Origin: Ancistrus triradiatus | Lineage: Eukaryota > Chordata > Actinopteri > Siluriformes > Loricariidae | NCBI GenBank assembly: GCA_025084515.1 | Contig: JAJAGP010000242.1 | Location: 300,976 to 364,975 of the forward strand | Direction of reading: 5' to 3' | DNA length: 64,000 bases | In this document: positions 1 to 11,449 of the stretch, piece after piece | Position numbering within the stretch: position 1 is the stretch's first letter | Layout: each line of letters opens with the position of its first letter | The notes under the pieces: generated by a model | Database searches by the model: none | What the model was told of the DNA's origin: nothing | The model's input: the letters and a program-made list of their open reading frames with translations, nothing else | Made by a program: the position numbers and the translations under genes

Positions 1-333
1 ATGAAGGAATTGGCAGCCAATGTTAGATTTTGGAAAGTCCACCATGGAAACAACTCTTCACATCCAAGACATCATCGTCACTGATACAAAAAAGGAAAAA
101 GTTATTTTTGTATTTTACAGCTAAGAGTTCGACCTCTTACTGGTGGCATACAAAAAAGTCTAGCATTTGAAACATCATGCATCATGCGCTTCTGCAGTAG
201 AGTCACAGGATACCTCACGATATGATATTATCACATTGGCCGCAATAGCAATGGTGTCATGATACTGCCATTCTGTGATACTCGATATATTGCAAGACAA
301 TCCCCTACGGTACATCACGGTATCTGTGCAATA
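1..333. other. AT-rich sequence with an ATCGTGATA-type repeat fragment
   Basis: No gene seen. From about 205 to 330 there are phrases such as cacgatatgatattatcac and gtacatcacggtatc, typical of the small inverted-repeat elements listed below (7730-8050, 50765-51000). Confidence 0.35.
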
Positions 334-1932
334 CAGTGGTGCTTGAAAGTTTGTGAACCCTTTACAATTTTCTATATTTCTGCATAAATATGACCTGAAA
401 CATCATCAGTCCTAAAAGTAGGTAAAGAGAATCCAGTTAAACAAATGAGACAAAAATATTATACTTGGTCATTTATTTATTCAGGAAAAGGATCCAGTAT
501 TACATATTAGTGAGTGGCAAAAGTATGTGAACCTCTAGGATTAGCAGTTAATTTGAAGGTGAAATTAGAGTCAGGTGTTTTCAATCAATGGGGATGACAA
601 TCAGGTGTGTGTGGGCACCCTGTTTTTATTTAAAGAACACAGGGATCTATCAAAAAGTCTATTCGTCACATCATGTTTGTAGAAGTTTATCATGGCACGA
701 ACAAAGGAGATTTTCTGAGGACCTCAGAAAAAAAACAGCTGTTGATTGCTCATCAGGCTGGAAAAGGTTTACAATATAAACAGGACAGATTGTGCAACAA
801 ATGGAGGAAATGGAAGACCATTGTTACCCTCCCCAGGAGTGGTCGACCAACAAAGATCACTCCAAGAGCAAGGCGTGGTAATAGTCGGCAAGGTGACAAA
901 TGACCCCAGGGTAACATCTAAGCAACTGAAGGCTTCTCCTCACATTGGCTAATGTTAATGTTCACGAGTCCACCATCAGAAGAACACTGAACAACAATTG
1001 TGTGGCATGGCAGGGTTTGCAAGGAGAAAGCCACTGCTCTCCAAAAAGAACATTGCTGCTCATCTGCAGTTTGCTAAAAGATCATGTGGACAAGCCAGAA
1101 GGGTTATTGGTAGAATGTTTTGTGGACGGATGAGACCAAAATAGAACTTTTTTTGATTTTAAAAGAAAAGCATTATGTTTGGAGAGAAAGGAAAACACTG
1201 CCATTCCAGCATAAGAACCTTATTCCCATCTGTGAAACATGGTTGTGTGTTAGTATCTTGGTTTTGGGCCTGTTTTGCTGCATCTGGGCCAGGACGGCTC
1301 ATCGGCATCATGATGGGGACAATGAATTCTGAATGATATCAGAGAATTCTAATGGAAAATGTCAGGGACATCTGTCCATGAACTGAATCTCAAGAGAAGG
1401 TGGGTCCCATGCAGCAAGACAACAAACCCTAAGCACACAAGTCGTTCTAAAATAGATGGTTTAAAGAAGAATAAAGTTAATGTTTTGGAATGACCAAGTC
1501 AAAGTCCTGACCTTAATCCAATGGAAATGTTGTGGAAGGACCTGAAGCGAGCAGTTAATGTGAGGAAACCCACCAACATCCCAGAGCTGAAGCTGTTCTG
1601 TTCAGAGGAATGGGATAAAATTCCTCCAAGCCGGTGTGCAGGACTGATCAACAGTTACAGAAAATGTTTAGCTGCAGTTATTACTGCATAGGGGGGTCAC
1701 ACCAGATACTGAAAGCAAAGGTTCACATACTTTTGCCACTCACTAATATGTAATATTAGATCATTTTCCTCAATACATAAATGACAAAGTATAATATTTT
1801 TGTCTCATTTGTTTAACTGGGTTCTCTTTACCTACTTTTAGGACTTGTGTGAAAATCTGATGATGTTTTAGGTCAAATTTATGCGGAAATATAGAAAATT
1901 CTAAAGGGTTCACAAGCTTTCAAGCACTACTG
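334..1932 (+). mobile_element. Tc1-like element, family A, copy 1 (near full length, dead)
   Basis: Terminal inverted repeats begin CAGTGGTGCTTGAAAGTTTG and end with its complement, CTTTCAAGCACTACTG, flanked by TA on both sides (332-333 and 1933-1934). Each terminal repeat is about 210 bases and carries an outer and an inner direct repeat (AAGTTTGTGAACC near the end, AAGTATGTGAACCTC near 520). This is the IR/DR layout of fish Tc1 elements. At about 1.6 kb it is the longest uninterrupted copy of family A here. Confidence 0.93.
690..1692 (+). pseudogene. Tc1 transposase pseudogene (family A, copy 1)
   Basis: Fragments of a DDE transposase lie in order across all three frames: the start MARTKE-like segment near 690, WRKWKTIVTLPRSGRPTKIT (helix-turn-helix linker) near 800, VNVHESTIRRTLNNN near 955, WTDETKIELF (first catalytic Asp) near 1120, and SQSPDLNPMEMLWKDLK (third acidic residue) near 1500. 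Several frameshifts and stops separate them. Confidence 0.9.
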
Positions 1933-1975
1933 TATTCCTAAACAGGCAAATACCAGGAATAATATATTAACTAGA

Positions 1976-3995
1976 AAGTGCAGTTCCTGCAGAAACTGCG
2001 AGTGTGTTGCGGCGGTGCATGCCCCTGGCGACGTGCATCAGGGACCGAGTATGTAGGTCGAAAGCTGACTGTAGTCATTGTAGTCACCTCAGGGTATGAC
2101 ATGTTACCTCAGATTGCACCCGGGACCAAGCCTGCCAAATTTTGTGGCCATAGGTCGAAAACTGACTGACTTACGGTCATTGGCCCTGTTAGAAGCCCCA
2201 GTGCCCAGCCATGGTCGTCATAGGCCCCATGGCCATGACAAGTCACGTCAGATTGCACCCGGGACCAAGCCTGGTGAATTTTGGGGTGGTAGGTGGAAAA
2301 CTGACTGAGTTACGGTCATTGGCCCGCTAGGGACCCCAGTGCTCTGCTGGGGTCTACAAGGGCCCCATCGGCATGACATGTCACCTCAGATAGCACGCTG
2401 GACCAAGCCTGCGAAATTTTGTGGCCATAGCTCAAAAACTGACTGAGTTACAGTCATTGGCCCACTAGGGGCCCCAATGCCCAGCCGGGGTCCACAGGGA
2501 CCCCTTGGGCATCACATATCACCTCAGATTGCACGCTGGACCAAGCCTGCGAAATTTTGTGGCCGTAGCTCAAAAACTGACTGAGTTACAGTCATTGGCC
2601 CGCCAGGGGCCCCAGTGCCCTGCTGGGGTCTACAGGGCCCCATGGGCATGACCATGTCACCTCAGATAGCACGCAAGACCAAGCCTGCCGAATTTCATGG
2701 TGATAAATCAATAACAGACTGAGTCCACGGTCATTGGCCCGCCAGTGGCCCCAGTGGCCTGCCGGGGTCCACAGGGGCCCCTTTGGGCATCACATGTCAC
2801 CTCAGATTGCACCCTGGACCCAAGCCTGCCGAATTTTTGGGGCTGTAGGTCAAAAACTGACTGAGTTACGGTCATTGGCTTGCCAGGGGCCCCCAGTGCC
2901 CCTTCTGGGGGTCTACAAGGGCCCCATGGCATGACATGTCACCTCAGATAGCATGCAGGACCAAGCCTGACGAATTTTCGTGGTCATAAATCAATAACTG
3001 ACTAAGTCACGGTCATTGGCCCGCCAGTGGCCCCAGTGGCCTGCCGGGGTCCACAGGGGCCCCCATGGGCCATCACATGTCACCTCAGATTTCACCTGGG
3101 ATGAAGCTGCCGAATTTTGTGTCCGTAGGTGGAAAACTGACCTGAGTTACAGTAATTGGTCCGCGCCAGGAGCCCCAGTGCCCTGCTGGGGTCCACAGGG
3201 GCCCCTTGGGCATCACATGTTCACCTCAGATAGCACCCGGAACCAAGCCTGCCGAATTTTGTGGTCATAAATCAATAACTGACTGAGTTTATGGTCATTG
3301 TTCCACCAGGGGCCCCAGTGCCCTGCTGGGGTCCACAGGGGGCCCCATGGGCATCACATGTCCACCTCAGATTTCCACCTGGGACAAAGCCTGCCAAATT
3401 TTTGTGGCCATAGGTCGAAAAAAAAATGAACTGAGTTACGGTCATTGGCCCGTTAGGAGCCCCAATGCCCAGCCAGGGGTCCACAGGGGCCCCATGGGCA
3501 TCACATGTTCATGTCAGATTTCACCTTAGACCAAGCGTGAAAAAATTTTGTGGCCATTGGTTGAAAATCGACTGCTGATTACGTTCATTTGGCCCGCCAG
3601 CGGCCCCAGTGCCCAGCCGGGTCCCACAGGGGCCCCATGGCCATCACCATGTCACCTCAGATTTTTCACCCAGGCCCAAGCCTGCCAAATTATGTGGCCG
3701 TAGGTCGAGAACTGACCGAGTTTTAGTCATTTGGCCCGCTAGGGGCCCCAGTGCCCAGCCGGGGTTTCTCTGGGGCGTTATGGGCGTCACATGTCACCTC
3801 AGATTGCACCCGGGGACCAAGGTTGCTGAATGTTGTGACCATAGGTCAATAAACTGACTGAATTACAGTCATTGGCCCGCCAGGGGCCCCAGTGTCCAGC
3901 CGAGGTCCTCATGGGCCCCATGGGCATCACATGTCACTTTAGATTGCACCCGGGACCAAGCCTGCCAAATGTCATGGCTGTAGGGCGAAAACTGT
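1976..3995. repeat. Tandem satellite array, period about 140 bases, about 14 units
   Basis: The phrase CTGACTGAGTTACGGTCATT or a near variant recurs at about 2162, 2300, 2440, 2578, 2715, 2858, 2998, 3137, 3278, 3428, 3569, 3713 and 3854, a spacing of 137-150 bases. Each unit also holds GGCCCCAGTGCCC, GGGGTCCACAGGGGCCCC, GGGCATCACATGTCACCTC and CCAAGCCTGCCGAATTTTGT. Units differ by roughly 10-20 percent and small indels. The array is markedly more GC-rich than its surroundings. Reading frames inside it are by-products of the repetition, not genes. Confidence 0.95.
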
Positions 3996-5552
3996 CCTGC
4001 CAGGTACCTCTTTGCTGTCTGTGGTAGTATGCAAACAATGTAAGTTCGTACTCCAGACTTAGGAAGTATGCAAGTCCGAAGTTGGCGTACTTGGTATTGA
4101 GAAACGGCCGTAGTGTCATCTTTAGTGCATTAAATATTAATCTGTATATATTATTCTTTCATGCCGATTTAGTAAAGCAGTGTAGTAATTGTCAATTAAT
4201 GCGATTTACATAAGAGCTGTCTGGCCCTTTAAGAGTGTAGGAGGGAGCTAGTGTGTAGTGAACAGTACTGAATTGACCGTTTCCGGCTGTGCCGGCCATG
4301 TTTTACTCTGTGCTCGTGTGGATTACAAGTGATGTTTAACCCGACTTAAAGGTTTGGACTGTTTAATTAATTACAATATTTTACAGTAATGATGAAGCCT
4401 TCATATTACACATATTGATGCAAATCTAAGTTCAAAGAATCCGTCTTTCATTGCGATCTGTTCTCCGTGTGTGGGCGTGGCCTGCGTGTGTGTGTGAATC
4501 CAACAGAACTGAGCCACGTCTGTGTTCTGCCTTCTTTCATGTGAGAGCTCTCAAACAAACGGTCATAACTGGAGAACTAATTTGTTGAACGACGAGATAT
4601 TTGGATGTGTGATGAAGGGGAAGTATGTCTACCATTTTAAATTTAAATGAAGTTTCTAGGTGAAAGTATAATGATTTTACACACGTTTGTTCCGCGAAAA
4701 GACTGAGTGAAAGTCCGTGGTTCAAGCGGTTTTAGACCTCTCAAAGAAATGGTCATCTCGAAAAATATGTAACCAGTCAATTATCTGAAAAGTTTGTTTG
4801 AGAGAGGACCCCTTGCGGATCGCTACTATATAAGATGATGTGGATTGACGAAAAAGCCTCAAAGTTATGACAGGTTAAACACAAATGAAACTTTGAAAAA
4901 AGGTGCCTTGCAGTTCCGAAAATTAACATGGCTGTCAATGAGGGAAGTTTTAGTCCCTAGTCCCGAACAAATCGTCATAACTCGAAAAGGTATTTGTATA
5001 GCGATGCAATCTTTTGATGAATTATGAAGGGGAAGTATCTCTACCATTTGCAGTTTAAATGGAGTTTCTAGCTGAAAGTATAAGGATGTTAGAGAAGTTT
5101 GTTCAGTGAAAAAGTGAATTAATCGATTTTCCTTGAAATCTAGAGTGCACACTCTATCTTCTGCCATATTCAATGAATGGAGTGATTTTTAAAGAGTGAC
5201 AGAAAGTTATCGAAGAGTGTTATCTTTCCGAAAGTTGAGATGATGGGTCTTGGTGAGCCCAGGTCCCACCATGCCTAGTTTGGTGTTTGTAGCTCCAAAA
5301 TTGACCGAGTTACGGCAGTTTTTAAAAAATCCCATTAAAGTGAATGGGACTTTTTTTTCGCAGAAATGCGAGTGTAGCGTGCGAATGCAACAACATTTCT
5401 CTTAGCTATGAACAAGCACACTTCTCCAGAACATGCCGGACGTTTTGGTGTTTGTCCCGTGTTGATATCTCGAAAACTCGAGGAGATACGTACCGAAAAT
5501 CAGGTGGAAAACTAAAAATCGAAGAACAATAGTGTGTTGCTTGTGCAACACA
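3996..5552. repeat. Satellite-associated complex repeat, with a diverged 410-base duplication
   Basis: Blocks at about 4561-4690 and 4971-5103 are related (gtcataact, gatgaaggggaagtat, taccattt, aatggagtttctag, gaaagtataa, gtttgttc), a spacing of about 410 bases. Near 5290-5380 the sequence GACCGAGTTACGGCAG and GCAGAAATGCGAGTGT echoes the start of the 140-base array (CAGAAACTGCGAGTGTGTTG near 1990). This suggests that the whole interval 1976-5552 is one large repetitive unit. It ends in a palindrome at 5530-5553. Confidence 0.6.
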
Positions 5553-5553
5553 C
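5530..5553. repeat. Perfect 10-base hairpin at the end of the complex repeat
   Basis: AGTGTGTTGC, a four-base TTGT loop, then GCAACACACT. It marks the apparent right edge of the 1976-5552 repeat and could be a terminal structure of the element. Confidence 0.6.
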
Positions 5554-5983
5554 TAATGTCAAAGTCACAGAATTTGATAACCAATATGAAACAATGTATA
5601 ACATTAACACTACGGATGCACTAAATATTCAGCAACCAAAATTACTATAATAATTCCCAGAAGTTGAATCTGTTCATCTGGACATAGATTTTGTCGAAGA
5701 AACGTTTCGTCACTCATCTAAGTGACTTCTTCAGTCTCAGCAGTTGGAAAACTTCCCCAATCTTATATACAGCACCTTTGCATAATGACTGGTACCAGCA
5801 CCATTGCATAACAATGGGACCGGTGATCAGTTTAATATGCAGATTTACATAGCCATTATCGACAATAGCCACGTGTGCCATTCACACAGGATTGGGGAAG
5901 GGCTGCGATGGCTCCGTTGTAAGATGGTGAGAGGTGTACTCTGAGGCCCCCTCCTGGACGGTAAAAAGGGATGGACATTCCCT

Positions 5984-6370
5984 TTATACAAAAATGGCTT
6001 CTTTTACTCCGCGTTCAAACCATCCTTCCACCCTATCAAGGATCTGTACGTCTTCATCCTTGAAAGAGTGGCCACTGGCCTGTAGGTGGGTGTAAACCGC
6101 AGAGTCCTGACCTGATGAGGTAGCTCTTCTATGTTGTGCCATCCGTTTCGCCAGTGGCTGTTTGGTTTGCCCGATGTACAATTCCTGGCAATCCTCCCGG
6201 CACTTAACAGCGTACACTACATTACTCTGTTTGTACTGGGGAACCCGATCCTTGGGGTGGACCAGTTTCTGGAGTAGCGTGTTTTGGGGTTTGAAAGTCA
6301 CTGAGACGCGGTGTTTGGCAAAGATGCGTCTCAATTGTTCAGATGTTTCTGCCACATATGGAATCACCAC
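5984..6370 (-). pseudogene. GIY-YIG endonuclease fragment of a Penelope-like element
   Basis: 128 codons with no start that makes biological sense; the frame is the 3' part of a retroelement ORF. Visible features: NVVYAVKCREDCQELYIGQT, where the VYAV and YIGQT pair corresponds to the GIY and YIG strands, then KRMAQHRRATSSGQDSAVYT and HLQASGHSF with the conserved H-x-GH-type segment, then VEGWFERGVKEAIFV with the catalytic Glu region. The frame is open, which suggests a fairly recent insertion, but the reverse transcriptase portion is missing. Confidence 0.75.
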
Positions 6371-6535
6371 TGGTTTACGCTTAGACTGCGGCTGTTGTTC
6401 TCCTCTCGTCGATCTGCTGGACCACTGTTTGGGCGTCTTACCGGCTTTGACAAAAGCCCAGTTCGGACAACCACATAAAAAAACACCGCGTCTCAGTGGC
6501 TTTCAAACCCCAAAACACGCTACGCCAGAAACTGC

Positions 6536-6580
6536 TGAGACTGAAGAAGTCACTTAGATGAGTGACGAAACGTTTCTCCG
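6536..6580 (+). ncRNA. Hammerhead-ribozyme-like core in the Penelope flank
   Basis: The order CTGAAGA, stem GTCAC, loop ttagatga, stem GTGAC, then GAAA matches the hammerhead layout C-U-G-A-N-G-A, stem II, G-A-A-A. A short ACGT-type stem III could follow. Penelope-like elements are known to carry minimal hammerhead motifs in their terminal repeats. The inverted copy is at about 5697-5737 on the minus strand. Cleavage activity is not shown by the sequence. Confidence 0.5.
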
Positions 6581-6619
6581 GCAAAATCTATGTCCAGATG
6601 AACAGATTCAACTTCTGGG

Positions 6620-7728
6620 ATTTTCTTACCTGGATTATTGAGCATGCATCAAGACGATACTATAATAATTATAATAAGTGAAAGGACCAAATCATTTATA
6701 CCAAACAATGAAGTTTCGATGACGCGATCAAATCTCAATCAGTTTTCTTCATCCCAGTTTTCTTCATTAGGGCCACCATTAGCACCATCAAGTGGCATCA
6801 TAAATTATAGCATTCGTTAATTAAAACTAGAGAAAGAGTCCGTTTGGAGTGCCTGCTTGCTTAAATAGAAATATCGATATTTGGGGCCAGTGTATCGATA
6901 ATGTATCACTAAAGACATCTATTCGAAAAATCACCATGTTGATAGTAACCCCCCCCCCCCCCCCCCCCCATTCTGCAGTAATTATTAACAAAGCATTTGC
7001 AATTTGATTACCTCTACCAGTGCTGTTTATAACCAAACCTCAGCATCTGTGCTGTCAAGTATAACTCAATTAAAGTTAAGGCTGGGTGATAATAATGTCT
7101 AAATGAGATCCGGACTGGTTGACGACCAAACCAGGCCATTGAGCTGAAGGCTAATGAAGAATGATACGCCTTTCATTTAGACGATAATATCTGCTGGTTC
7201 CGCTCTAATTCAGTTAGCACCACAAGGCACTAGGTCCCTGAAGACCATATATGTTAGCACAGATGCACGTGATATTACAGGAATGCCCCAAGATGAATTT
7301 GCTGATAATTTTAGTCAACATCTACAAACTGATTTAACACCCAGTTATGTGTTACTGCAAACATCTGAGTCACTGTAATCCCTGTAGAGTAACAGACAGT
7401 CATCCTCAGGGCTTGTAGAGCACCTCCAATGCCCTTTATCCCACCCACAGGACAAAGCTGGTATAAAAATAGAACAGACACCCAAGCCGTCCTCTTCCAT
7501 AATGAATGGATTCAGATACCTAACCAGCAGGTGTATCCTGCTGTCCTACACCTACTGAATCCACCTACCAGAAGTGAACAAGGCTACACTGGTGAAGAGT
7601 TAGGTTACAAGGAATATGTACAGTACGTGTACCCAAACACATTAGTGTTAATTATTAAACCAGACAATAGCCTTATATGAATCAGCACACAATTATCACA
7701 CTGCAGTATAGGACTGTACTAAAAACGA
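6620..7728. other. Intronic/intergenic DNA, no gene seen
   Basis: AT-rich single-copy-looking sequence. The only notable structure is a C homopolymer at 6950-6969. Short frames such as 7429-7680 show no family resemblance. Confidence 0.4.
6950..6969. repeat. Poly-C tract
   Basis: About 20 consecutive C residues. Such tracts are prone to length error in assembly. Confidence 0.9.
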
Positions 7729-7729
7729 T

Positions 7730-8050
7730 ATATTGTGATATACTACATAGACTTTCAGCTCTAAATATCGATTTCTTTATGGAAGAAAAACACATTTGTG
7801 TAAACTACAACCTCCGTTCCTGTAGATGTCGCAGTACAGCGTTTTGACTGAATTTGTCCACTGAATTATCAATGTGATGTGATGTATTAAGACGACTCAG
7901 ATCATACGCTGTAGTTTGTATTTCAGCTGTTTTTATATTTTTAGTGAACCATGTGGAATATCGCAATATGCGCCATATCACAATGTATCGTGATATAATC
8001 GTATCGTGACCGAAGTATCGAGATTTCCAATACCCATCCCTACTGCATGA
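7730..8050. mobile_element. Small non-autonomous DNA element, ATCGTGATA family, copy 1
   Basis: AT-rich block ending in CAATGTATCGTGATATAATC and CCAATACCCATCCCTAC. The middle (AGATGTCGCAGTACAGCGTT, GATGTGATGTATTAAGACGA) matches 50765-51000. Related fragments are at 28540-28815 and 56560-56690. CCATCCCTAC-type ends are typical of fish hAT-like miniature elements, but I did not verify target duplications. Confidence 0.55.
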
Positions 8051-8339
8051 TATGTAGACTGTCAAGTAAAAAGTGCACTTTTTAGAGTTAAGAATAGTAA
8101 TTATGGGGTTGCACTGTCAGGGTACATCTCTTGTAAAGCTGTGTTCACAGTGGCGGTAAAAGTACCCGAATTGTTATCCTCATCCAGTGGAAGTCGGAAT
8201 CCACTTCATTTCAGACATACACATACGAATGGGTCTTATGCTGACAGGTTTTACCGATGGTTCTTTCCAAATTTTTTGGGGAAAAAAATTTAAACGGACC
8301 ATTCAGTGTCTGAATTTTAGTATGTTACAGAATTGATGA

Positions 8340-8605
8340 CATGGTTAAAATAGTACATCACGATAATTAAAGACATTTTCACAATAATTATCACGATACG
8401 TGATCGGAGACAAAATGCATCAGTAATGACAGATTCTTAAAAACCACCATTCAAATATTATCCCATACTTAGTAAAGTGATTTATATTCAAAATGTGCTG
8501 CACTTCATTCAGAGAAACAGGACTAATTAGACTCTTTATACCAAAACATGCAGTTGGTCAGTGTTTTTTAAGCACTGACGTTATCCTCGGTATCCCGTGA
8601 TGCTA
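8340..8605 (-). mobile_element. Small non-autonomous DNA element, ATATCGCCCA family, copy 1
   Basis: Inverted relative to 13125-13345 and 59125-59425. Shared phrases are GCACTGACG/GTGCTTAAAGAACA, AATCACTTTACTAAGTAT, TACTGATGCATTTTG and an ATCACGATA-rich end. Three copies in one window show a dispersed family. Confidence 0.5.
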
Positions 8606-9760
8606 TAAAATATAATCACTAAATTGCTTAGAACCCACATATTAATATGTTGAACTAAGATAAGAATAAAAGCCCTCTCAGGACATCAGGAACTAGTCGG
8701 TTAATCATGCATAAGGTATCTTCAGTTTTACTTTCCCCACAAGCTGTGCTGGGAATAACTGCTTTGCTTTGTTCTAAAATGTCAGCACTTGAAACAATTA
8801 CAGGGGTATCATGTGTCTGAAAGGATGTCCATGTATGAGCTATCAAAGTCCAGAACAGTCAGTCTTCAGGCTTAAAATACAGAGCCCACTCCATCTGAGG
8901 ACGCAAGTGAGACCAGTGTAGTAGAATTGTGACACAAATGGACAGATATTTGCCATTATAAGAAGAACAAATCTAAACAAAAACACCACTTGCTATTAAA
9001 GGCCATTAACTGAATGGAAACACATGCATATTGATTCACAGAGTCAAGTCAACAGCATCAGGACAACCACAGGCAATTATATCACTTCCAATATAAATTC
9101 AACACAACAACTAAAGGGGCTTTCTGGATAAAATGTTAAAAGGTTACACTCCACATGGCATATTATGACCAGACCCATTCTACAGACGTTTGCATATGAA
9201 AAATGCATTACTATACACCTAAACACCTCTTGGTAAAGGATGTGGCTAAATAGCTGATCAAGTATTTAGAAGCGCAGCTACATCCAAATACCGGCAATCA
9301 TTCATTCATTCATTCATTCATTTTCATAACTGCTTAATCTGGATCAGTGTCGCAGGAAAGCCGGTGCATAGCTGGTGGCACGGTGCAAGGCAGGAACAAC
9401 CATACGATCAAATACTGACTATGCCCTACAGTAACACCTCCCAACTTTGAAACAAGCCATTCTTTGACCGGTACCAAATTACTACAAAATCAAGCTACTG
9501 CTGACCTCGAGCACTTGATTTAAATAAGACTAGAGGAACACAGAATCATCACAGTGAAATCCTGCTTATTTTGGATTATTTCTCTGGCAGAAAAAATAAT
9601 GGAGTTGATGAAAAGACATCACTATGCCAAAAGTTCCACATCTCAATTTCCTGATGTCTGGATTGAAACGATACTGTGCCATTTAAAGTACTAGGATCGG
9701 TACGATTACTTCAGCAGAGGATGGCTCAATGTGCCAAATGCATTTTCCATTTTTACCTGA

Positions 9761-9762
<2 letters not shown>
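8606..9762. other. No gene seen; ATTC tetranucleotide run at 9297-9321
   Basis: A short (ATTC)n run at 9297-9321 is followed by a fragment (9322-9375) similar to the right end of the dispersed repeat at 16352-16625. The remainder shows no recognisable feature. Confidence 0.4.

Positions 9763-9798
<36 letters not shown>
9763..9798. repeat. (AC)n microsatellite
   Basis: About 17 AC dinucleotides. Confidence 0.95.
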
Positions 9799-9959
9799 CT
9801 TAGTCTCAAGAAAAAATAATTTAATGACAAAGTCATGCCAAAGAATCTAGGCTGTCTGAAATGTGACTAGGTTAAAAAAAATTAATGGTGAATAGACTGT
9901 TGTTCGGGGTAGGCATTATGTCTAAAACCCTCTATCACAATATACAGATAAGTGACATT

Positions 9960-10282
9960 TAACAATCCATCCAATCAATATCCATTCATTTAGATAAAAA
10001 TCTGTCTTTTAAGTGTGGATATTGTGGCTGTAAGCAGCCAATCAACACTGTGGATCCATGAGCAGAGGTGTGAGTTTAGGAGCAGGAAGTTTAAAATTTC
10101 AGTTACAGGTTGCGTACTCGCTGACTCATTAGCTCAGTTTGTTTTGAGACTTTGCAAGTTACTTATGATTGTGGGTATGACTTTCTGCTACTTACTTGTA
10201 ACGATCTTTAAATGGCATTCGTAAGTGTATGTGTCTGTCCTATTGTAAGTAGTACTCCTTTGCTTGCCCCCCACTACCTGTA
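9960..10282 (+). repeat. Dispersed repeat H, left part, split by a Tc1 composite
   Basis: Matches 59830-60170 over phrases such as AACAATCCATCCAATCAATA, AAATCTGTCTTTTAA, GACTTTCTGCTACTTA, GTGTATGTG and CTGTCCTATTGTAAGTA. It resumes at 12802-12850 with TATACTCTCTCTAACCTATA. The uninterrupted copy at 60124-60215 shows the pre-insertion state. Other fragments are at 16770-16860 and 36905-37066. Confidence 0.8.
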
Positions 10283-11449
10283 GTGGTGCTTGAAAGTTTG
10301 TGAACCCTTTATAATTTTCTATATTTCTGCATAAATATGATCTAAGTCATCGTCAGATTTTTACACAAGTCCTAAAAGTAGATAAACAGAACCCAGTTAA
10401 ACAAATGAGACACAACTATAATACTTGGTATAATTGTACTTATTTTGTAAAGAAAATGATCCAATATTACATATTAGTGAGTGGCAAAAGTATGAGAACC
10501 TCAAGGATTAGCAGTTAATTGGAAGGTGAAATTAGAGTCAGGTGTTTTCAATCAATGGGATGACAATCAGGTGTGAGTGTTTTATTTAAAGAACAGGGAT
10601 CTATCAAAGTCTGCTCTTCAAAGTCTGAAATCTCCTTTGTTCGTGCCATGATACACGTACAAAGGAGATTTCAGACTTTGAAAAGCAGATTTCTGATGAG
10701 CTCAGAAAAAGAGTTGTTGATGCTCATCAGGCTGGAAAAAAGGTTACAAAACTGTCTCTAAAGAGTTTGGACTCCACCAATTCAAAGTCAGACAGATTGT
10801 GTACAAATGGAGGAAATTCAAGATCATTGTTACCCTCCCCAGGAGTGGTCGACCAACAAAGATCACTCCAAGAGCAAGGCATGTCATAGTTGGCGAGGTC
10901 ACAAAGGAGCCCAGGGTAACTTCTAAGCAACTGAAGGCCTCTCTCAAATTGGCTAATATTAATGTTCATGAGTCCACCATCAGAAGAACACTGAACAACA
11001 ATGGTGTGCATTGCAGTGTTGCAAGGAGAAAGCCACTGCTCTCCAAAAAGAACATTGCTGCTCGTCTGCAGTTTGCTAAAGACCATGTGGACAAGCCAGA
11101 AGGCTATTGGAAGAATGTTTTGTGGATGGATGAGACCAAAATAGAACTTTGGACCTGATGGACCTGAAGTGAGCAGTTAACATGAGGAAACCCACCAACA
11201 TCACAGAGTTGAAGCTGTTCTGTACAGAGGAATGAGCTAAAATTGCAGTTATTGCTGCACAGGGGGGTAACACCAGATACTGAAAGCAAAGGTTCACATA
11301 CTTTTGCCTCTCACTAATATGCAATATTGGACCATTTTCCTCAATAAATAAATGACCAAGTATAATATTTTTGTCTCATTTGTTTAACTGGGTTCTCTTT
11401 ATCTACTTTTAGCACTTGTGTGTGTGAAAATCTGATTATGAAAATCTGA
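10283..11449 (+). mobile_element. Tc1 family A, copy 2a: left half of a composite
   Basis: The left terminal repeat begins GTGGTGCTTGAAAGTTTGTG after TA. The transposase remnant at 10644-11158 keeps a continuous frame with WRKFKIIVTLPRSGRPTKIT, VHESTIRRTLNNNGVHCSVA and WMDETKIEL, then a deletion removes the middle of the gene. The right terminal repeat stops near 11449, losing the outer 75 or so bases where copy 2b begins. Confidence 0.85.
10799..11158 (+). pseudogene. Tc1 transposase fragment (family A, copy 2a)
   Basis: 119 codons from the N-terminal DNA-binding half, including the first catalytic Asp in WMDETK. The frame ends where a deletion joins it to the region encoding the third acidic motif. 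Confidence 0.85.

Larger units (their letters stand above)
5654..6618 (-). mobile_element. Penelope-like retroelement remnant with inverted flanks
   Basis: A reading frame at 6370-5984 encodes a GIY-YIG type endonuclease tail, the domain joined to reverse transcriptase in Penelope-like elements. It is flanked by inverted copies of an approximately 85-base sequence (5655-5740 and 6533-6618) containing GACTGAAGAAGTCACTTAGA and GAGTGACGAAACGTTTC. A second inverted pair of about 43 bases lies inside (6276-6317 and 6481-6523). No reverse transcriptase domain remains, so this is a 5'-truncated, folded-back copy. Confidence 0.75.

Noticed and set aside
2096..3857. Several frames of 60-84 codons on both strands
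   Set aside because: They are periodic by-products of the 140-base satellite, rich in Pro/Gly, and are not conserved in frame from unit to unit.
6162..6557. 131-codon plus-strand frame
   Set aside because: Antisense of the Penelope-like endonuclease frame, extended through its inverted repeat.
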